Positions 59,175 to 64,000 of a stretch of DNA of 64,000 bases are shown here, in pieces. The DNA lies in contig CAJQUW010011593.1 in the NCBI GenBank assembly GCA_907163375.1, positions 62,001 to 126,000 of the forward strand, in the 5' to 3' direction. The notes under the pieces were generated by a model, which saw only the letters and a list, made by a program, of their open reading frames with translations, ran no database searches and had not been told where the DNA came from. Within the stretch, counting starts at the first letter, position 1. Every line of letters begins with the position of its first letter. Source of the DNA: Prostheceraeus crozeri (taxonomy: Eukaryota > Platyhelminthes > Polycladida > Euryleptidae). The position numbers and the translations under genes are program-made.

Positions 59175-59738
59175 GTTGTCATCGTCATAGACAGTGAGGG
59201 GACACCAATGCAGGAGTTGAGTGCAATTGCAATGAGGGAAAGCGATCAAACTGTTGTTAGTGTATATCATAGATTTCTCTACTGTCCTCCACACAAAGAC
59301 GAATGGTCACGACGTCATGTGCATGGACTTGATCCTTCTATTTTGATTCACATTGGATTTGTAAATGAAACGTATTTGATAAGTGATTTCAAACGGTGGC
59401 TGTCAGGTTTTCATATTGCTAAAATATTAGGAAATGATTCTGAACGAGAAGCAGCAACACTTCAGTTCCACATTGATAAGTTATATTTACAATGTTGGGT
59501 AGATCGTGTAAGACAAGACTATCATATGAATTGTGATCGAAAGAAGTTTAGAGATGAAATGATTTTTGATATGGCTGTATGTTTCGGTGAGAGACATCAC
59601 CTTTACAGACTACCATCCCATTGTAATACTAGAAATAAAGCCACCTACATTGCAAAACTCTCTTCACGCTGGCATTGTAGTCTCTATGATGTTTATGAAC
59701 TGCATCTATATTATTGTCAGCAGCATTGGTATATGTAA
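59175..59738 (+). CDS. DEDDh exonuclease-like protein
   Basis: A TTTTTTATATTGTAG acceptor-like sequence precedes VVIVIDSEGTPMQELSAIAM, which looks like the Exo I motif (DxE) of DEDDh 3'-5' exonucleases. RHVHGLDPSIL resembles the conserved HGI that follows it. Near the end, SSRWHCSLYDVYEL has the Exo III HxxxxD pattern. The Exo II Asp is not obvious. If real, it would trim DNA or RNA 3' ends. The ATG at 59208 lies inside the first motif, so the true start must be upstream, probably in another exon. Confidence 0.5.
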   Translation, partial: VVIVIDSEGTPMQELSAIAMRESDQTVVSVYHRFLYCPPHKDEWSRRHVHGLDPSILIHIGFVNETYLISDFKRWLSGFHIAKILGNDSEREAATLQFHIDKLYLQCWVDRVRQDYHMNCDRKKFRDEMIFDMAVCFGERHHLYRLPSHCNTRNKATYIAKLSSRWHCSLYDVYELHLYYCQQHWYM

Positions 59739-59897
59739 AACATGTTTTTGCTCCTTGTGAATAAGTGATGATCTTTTCATGAAGTGTATTCTGTACTTGT
59801 GAATTTTGACTGATGTTGAATACAGTGGATGTTCTGACTTGCAGTGGAACATGATTGTTATTTCTGTGTTATTCATAGTGGAAGTCATTGAAGCAAT

Positions 59898-60227
59898 ATG
59901 AAATCTATACTCACAACGTTTATGATGGCGCCTCGTACACTAAGTAACGAGGCATGTGTTTTGGCACTTGATCAACAAGGATTCGATGGATTTTTGCAAG
60001 ATCAGAAACTTACATTTAAAATGAAGATGAATGATATGGAAATTGTGCTAACTGAAAGTCTTTCTCTCTTCAAAAGATTGATAGAGAGTTTGCAACCTCA
60101 AAATGTGAAGGGTAGACTCGTTGCTTATATAGAGTTGAAAGATTTGCAAAAACCACTTCGTTTTTGGATCCTATTGCACAGAATGGATTACTCTCACGGA
60201 TCAATTTTATGCTCGTCATATGGATAA
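59898..60227 (+). CDS. Family A small protein (copy 2) in virus-like block
   Basis: About 109 residues. It shares KGRLVA and the preceding helix with copy 1 at 57237. The gene order A then B is repeated here (60871 is B copy 2), indicating duplication of a gene pair. Unknown function. Confidence 0.5.
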   Translation: MKSILTTFMMAPRTLSNEACVLALDQQGFDGFLQDQKLTFKMKMNDMEIVLTESLSLFKRLIESLQPQNVKGRLVAYIELKDLQKPLRFWILLHRMDYSHGSILCSSYG

Positions 60228-60395
60228 AATTATGGAGAGAATAGAAGAGACGATGGAAGGTGATGCATGCGCTGTTAAACATATCATGATTCAACTGAGT
60301 GCGTTTACATCCACGACTTTGTTTGATGGTCGACATGTGTTGATGCAATAAAGATTTCTTTTAACTGAGTATTTTTTAATGGTGTATAGAGCAAC

Positions 60396-60528
60396 ATGAG
60401 TCATTGCGCTTTGTTAGATAAATGAATGCGTCTTTGTTCGAGAAAAGGGGCGTATCACAAAATGAGTCATTGCACTTTGTGTATTACTATCGGGCTCTTT
60501 GTTAGATAAATGAATGCGTCTTTGTTCG
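60396..60528 (+). repeat. Local direct duplication
   Basis: GAGTCATTGCGCTTTG, then TTAGATAAATGAATGCGTCTTTGTTCG, occurs at 60396-60440 and again, split by a short insert, at 60463-60528. Confidence 0.7.
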
Positions 60529-60709
60529 CTAGAAGGGTTTGTCACTAAAGTCTTTGTGAGGACTAGAACGACTTTGTAAGAGGGCAGTCAGTCATAGGGA
60601 AGATTTTAACCCACGCAGTGAAAAGTTCACGTGTGATAACTTTTTGTCACGTAACAAAGACAGGGAAAACATGAAAAGGGAAACGCATGTGATTGGAGCT
60701 AGGTCTGGT

Positions 60710-60717
60710 TATAAAAC
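60710..60717 (+). promoter_or_regulatory. TATA box (TATAAAAC)
   Basis: 161 bases upstream of the ATG at 60871 (family B copy 2). Confidence 0.5.
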
Positions 60718-60870
60718 GGACGACTGAGCTCATGGCAATCATTTCCTTCCTTGGGCTAACCATGCAATTGCTCAAAGCCATCAACTTCTTTTCTCTCGCA
60801 CTAGGTACACTGAACTCCCTTACTTAAGCATCAGGTAAAAATAAGCATCATAAAAACTCCAAGTCATCGG

Positions 60871-61293
60871 ATGGATTATCAAAAGGTTATGTCAACACAG
60901 TACGGTATTGCTGTGTGTGTACCGTTAGACTATTGGACACGGTTACAATTCAATACTCTTGAAACATTTCTGAAAGAAAATATCTCCATTCCCAAAGAAA
61001 TTGTTCGACACAATGGGAAGCGGCCACAAGTTCCCATCATGGAAAGACGATACATGTATGTGCATATGGACAGACACTGTCTCATCATCCATGAAACGGA
61101 GGGTAACGAATTCGACTTACTCAATTGCAAACCTCTCCCCATTTTGGGAAAAGGATTCTACTCCATCGAAATTAAAATTCAAACCATCTACATGGGTCCG
61201 CGCAGGGACGGAAGGTTATTTACGTTGAATCCCTATCTTGTCTCCATTACTTTTAAAAATGATGTCCATGTTGATGATGATCAACTACAGTAA
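60871..61293 (+). CDS. Family B protein (copy 2) in virus-like block
   Basis: 140 residues, shorter at both ends than copy 1, aligning with its central part through VPLDYW, IPKEIV and GFYSIEIKIQTIYMGP. It ends in an acidic DDDQ stretch, whereas copy 1 ends in a basic tail. Unknown function. Confidence 0.55.
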   Translation: MDYQKVMSTQYGIAVCVPLDYWTRLQFNTLETFLKENISIPKEIVRHNGKRPQVPIMERRYMYVHMDRHCLIIHETEGNEFDLLNCKPLPILGKGFYSIEIKIQTIYMGPRRDGRLFTLNPYLVSITFKNDVHVDDDQLQ

Positions 61294-61443
61294 CACTCCA
61301 CACACTGAGAACGCACCATCGGTCTTTATGAGACCAAGGCCAAACGGCCACCTGATCAAGAAAGAAAATAAACACTCACCATGCCACACATGAACATCTC
61401 TCCTTCTTTCTTAGGCATTACATTATTCACTCAGGTTTGAATC

Positions 61444-61735
61444 ATGATCATGTGGAAATTATCAGCATACCTCCATGTATCATGGAAAAGTCAGTGTGTT
61501 ACATTTCATGATATGAAACGTCAACTTCAGATAACTCTAGAACACTTTCAACTACGAAGGTTGCATCGCGCAATCCTATCCAACTCTTGCCGTGTCATTA
61601 ACGTAGGAGAAGTCATTGCATTTATTCGCATTCAAGAAATGATTCTACATAATGATCACTGCTACATCGTGATTCCAAATCCTTCATGGGAAAAGTATAA
61701 AAGGGAAGTTCACTCAACCCTCATGTCTTTTGTGA
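61444..61735 (+). CDS. Family A-like protein (copy 3) in virus-like block
   Basis: The first 97 or so residues (MIMWKLSAYLHVSWK...) contain a helix then VGEVIAFIRI, weakly like family A. The frame stays open to 62079, but that later part is Ser/Arg-rich and overlaps the TBP-like frame, so it is probably not coding. Confidence 0.35.
61696..61703 (+). promoter_or_regulatory. TATA box (TATAAAAG)
   Basis: 70 bases upstream of the ATG at 61766, inside the end of the preceding ORF. It is well placed to drive the TBP-like gene. Confidence 0.45.
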
Positions 61736-61765
61736 ATCATAGTTCCCATCCGCATCATCAACGCC

Positions 61766-62278
61766 ATGCGCGAAATGAATCTCAGAAGAAACATCGATTT
61801 AGAACACTTGCATACCCATCTTCCCGATTCAGTGTATCATCGCGGTCGTCCACAAATGTTGGTCATTCGCATGAGCAACGGTCAAAATCTTCAAATCTTT
61901 CGCTGCGGCAAAATCCAAGTCCTAAGAAACCTTTCTCATTTCGAGATGCAGTCCATGTGTTACGAAGTCGTCAAGAAAATGCGAACACTCATGCCTCATC
62001 TACGCCTCAGTCCCCTGACATTGAAGAATATAGTAGTGTCTGTTCAATTGAAGATGTTAGTGAATCTAGCAAACATTAAAGCCAGTAATCATTGTATACT
62101 TAATGAAACTGAACTCTTTCCTGCTTCTCTGATTCGGAAGTGGCATCCTGTACATAGTGCAGCGTTTTACAACGGACATAGTATCATGACTGGTTTACAT
62201 GATATCAGTAAAGTAGCTGACATTGTTAAATCTTTAATGCGTTATCTGTATGAGTCACAGTTAATAGAAACGTGTTAG
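61766..62278 (+). CDS. TATA-binding-protein-like protein in virus-like block
   Basis: About 170 residues with two similar halves, as in TBP. The first half reads NIDLEHLHTHLPD, RPQMLVIRMSNGQNLQIFRC, then GKIQVLRN, like the FAAVIMRIxxPxxxxLIFxSGKMVxTGA block. The second reads NIVVSVQLKMLVNLANI, then ELFPASLIRKWHPVHSAAFY, then NGHSIMTGL, like the ELFPGLIYRMxxPxxxxLIFxSGKVVLTGA block. The frame is open a little upstream of the ATG. TBP-like proteins are known in some large DNA viruses (herpesvirus late-gene factors, nimaviruses, giant viruses). By inference it would recognise TATA-like promoters of this block. Divergence from host TBP is high, so this is not a host TBP copy of recent origin. Confidence 0.6.
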   Translation: MREMNLRRNIDLEHLHTHLPDSVYHRGRPQMLVIRMSNGQNLQIFRCGKIQVLRNLSHFEMQSMCYEVVKKMRTLMPHLRLSPLTLKNIVVSVQLKMLVNLANIKASNHCILNETELFPASLIRKWHPVHSAAFYNGHSIMTGLHDISKVADIVKSLMRYLYESQLIETC

Positions 62279-62318
62279 TCACATGATGTGTTTTGAATGA
62301 GTCATCGCAATGAGCTAT

Positions 62319-62412
62319 CGCCCACACACTTGTCGGTGAAAAGGTCACGATGTCTGACGTGAGGCGCAATCGATGTTGAATGACATGCCCACACACGTGT
62401 TGGTGAAAAGGT
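62319..62412 (+). repeat. 26-bp direct repeat pair
   Basis: GCCCACACACTTGTCGGTGAAAAGGT and GCCCACACACGTGTTGGTGAAAAGGT lie about 67 bases apart, downstream of the TBP-like ORF. Confidence 0.7.
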
Positions 62413-63479
62413 TGAACAAGACTGATTAGATTCTTATCTAATTGACTGGTGCCTTACCACTTCATGAGTCAGAGCTAATTATAGACATGAGTCAGCAAAG
62501 TGGTTGATGTTTCCTAAGCCGAAGAAATTTTCATGATGCTACATTCGTTGGAAACTTGAGGATGCTAACTTTTTAACTTACAAACTCTGACATGGTTATG
62601 ACATTATTTTATACTTTACCTGTCTTGCAAACTCTGGAATGATTCTAACATTAATTCAAACTTCACAATCATCAACTTTATTTCTAACCCTACACATCTT
62701 ACAGAATGATCAAAACTTTTACTTCTGTCTATTAAGTGAGAATTCCATCTTTATGTCAAAAGAAAAACGAGACAGTCTGTACATGATATGTTATTGAATG
62801 AAAGACATTTCATCACAGTGAAACATAGTTAATACTATACACGGAGAAAGCAAAGTCACTGATGTGCAGGGAAAAAACAAAGTCACTGATGTGCCAGAAA
62901 CTGAACAGGGACAAAACCAAGTCAGCAAAAGCACTGGATAACCCATCGATGATATGTTGTGATCAGGAGTTGGGCGCATGTCACAAGGCGCTCACTTACA
63001 ACAGCCCATAGAAAACGCCATGGAGAGAAAAACAAAACATCAACCACAACAGAGAGGAAGCATACATCATCATATATCGTCGGACGGAGGAAGAGAAAGT
63101 TTCTTTTTCTTGGGTGGAGGTAGATGTGTGTCTGGATGGCCATGCGGTAATGAGTGGCTAGGACTAATCCAGCATCGCTTGTCTTCCCAAGCAGAGAGTG
63201 CCCGTTTCCTAAACGTTATCGTCGTGACTTCGTGTACCTTTGATTTTAAAATCGTCATGTTGACTGAACTTATTTCTGTTGAATTTATAGCATCTCGATA
63301 GTCTCTATGTGTGATTTCCTATCGATGGACTTCGAGATGCCTTTCGCCCATTTTATGGAAGGCTCTGATGATCTAAACTTCATAGAGTACATCTTGCGGC
63401 GAAGCAAGATCATCTCTTCTATCCAATTGCCGGCGCATTCATCTTTGAAGCAACCGAGCTTTGTTTTATTTAAGGTCGA
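62413..63479. other. Sparse part of the virus-like block
   Basis: CAAAGTCACTGATGTGC is repeated at about 62851 and 62879. ORFs at 62978-63301 and a 52-codon one at 63323 (MDFEMPFAHFMEGSDD...) are unrecognised. No terminator or gene can be assigned. Confidence 0.3.
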
Positions 63480-63974
63480 TTAAAGCGGATGCTCTGTGGG
63501 ATAGTTGGAGCTATCAAAGTGTGGCTTTAGCTGGTGCAGAATATCTTCCTTGCTGACTCCTTTCCTAGTGGTGAGTGCGAGGAAAAAGCTATCAGTATCC
63601 TCGCCTACCAATTCTGCATGATGAATGAGTGGGCATGATTTTATCGTGTGGTAGTAGAGGTTGTACATCTCAAGCTTGGAGTGATCTAAAATGGCTGGAC
63701 CTATGTAGATGGGTTTGCACAACTCTACTTTGGGTTTTATCATCTTAATGCCGACCAGATCTTCGGTAATGGCATCAGCATATACAAAGAGTGGCGAACA
63801 ATGCAATTTTCTAGCTACCTCAGGATCAGTCACCAAATTATAATTGATGCGTTTTCTTACATCCTCCATGGTTTTACCAAAGAGGGAATTGTTCTTAAAT
63901 TTGAAGAAATCCTTTTCAAAAAGATTCTTGGCGGCAGCAAGTTTCTGGCTATCAAAATCTATGTAAGGCTTCAA
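63480..63974 (-). pseudogene. Polinton-type protein-primed DNA polymerase B fragment
   Basis: KNNSLFGKTMEDVRKR is the motif B region, CKPIYIGPAILDHSKLEMY the typical following block, and GEDTDSFFLAL the motif C (DTD) of the protein-primed family B polymerases of Polintons and adintoviruses. The fragment covers part of the polymerase domain; the gene continues toward the window end. Broken fossil copy. Confidence 0.75.
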
Positions 63975-64000
63975 AAAGGCCTTTAGATGAATTTGAACAC

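Larger units (their letters stand above)
57237..64000. mobile_element. Polinton/adintovirus-like fossil, partial
   Basis: A block of compact ORFs differs in style from the rest of the window. The plus strand carries family A and B genes, a RING-like ORF, a DEDDh-exonuclease-like ORF and a TBP-like ORF. The minus strand carries a Polinton-type DNA polymerase fragment running off the window. Capsid, integrase and terminal repeats are not seen in this part. Most ORFs remain open, suggesting a fairly young insertion, but it is broken, with a few breaks. That the polymerase piece and the plus-strand cluster belong to one element rests on proximity only. Confidence 0.6.

Noticed and set aside
61766-62079. 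Ser/Arg-rich continuation of the ORF starting at 61444
   Set aside because: It overlaps the TBP-like frame, which has the recognisable motifs, so the Ser/Arg-rich reading is probably a shadow.

Overview
The window looks like AT-rich genomic DNA from an animal, most likely an aquatic invertebrate. Genes are sparse. Two secreted-protein exons end in canonical GTAAGT splice donors, and the rest is dominated by DNA transposons, LINEs, Penelope-like elements, foldback/MITE elements, a satellite array and a virus-like block. There are no bacterial operons, Shine-Dalgarno-led genes, rRNA genes or CRISPR arrays. The sequence does not fix the phylum. A Naiad-type Penelope-like element and Polinton-type polymerase remains fit an invertebrate.

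Layout. 1-10 kb: mostly non-coding, with one exon of a secreted ten-cysteine protein (3339-3681, minus), a candidate TA-flanked transposon (4472-6795) and nested inverted repeats (7668-8540). 10-18 kb: a decayed LINE tail, small foldback elements, a GA microsatellite, a 36-bp minisatellite, and a 180-bp palindrome inserted in an older inverted repeat. 18.4-21.8 kb: a 3.4-kb DNA transposon with terminal inverted repeats, a probable 8-bp target duplication, subterminal repeats and a decayed transposase. 22.7-23.9 kb: a hAT-like non-autonomous element. 24.3 kb: a tRNA-derived SINE candidate. 29.1-29.5 kb: a second ten-cysteine exon, a paralogue of the first with identical cysteine spacing. 30.2-32.5 kb: Penelope-like and LINE scraps and a DDE_3 (IS630/Tc1-like) transposase that lacks its first catalytic Asp. 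36.4-41.2 kb: a piggyBac-like gene split by a Naiad-type Penelope-like element with 180-bp pseudo-LTRs. 42.7-47.75 kb: a 192-bp satellite. 49.9-55.7 kb: a GC-rich repeat, degenerate Penelope-like endonuclease pieces, hairpins, and a 5'-truncated CR1/L2-like LINE on the minus strand. 55.7-56.6 kb: extreme strand bias and homopolymer runs that look like an assembly or base-calling artefact. 57.2-64.0 kb: a virus-like block running off the window end, treated as a fossil. It holds three related small genes (family A), two related genes (family B), a RING-like ORF, a DEDDh-exonuclease-like ORF, a TATA-binding-protein-like ORF, and a Polinton-type protein-primed DNA polymerase fragment on the opposite strand.

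The most interesting parts are the secreted ten-cysteine family and the virus-like block. In that block a TBP-like protein sits beside perfect TATAAAA motifs placed before several ORFs, which suggests a self-contained transcription arrangement. All functional statements come from reading motifs by eye; no database search was run.
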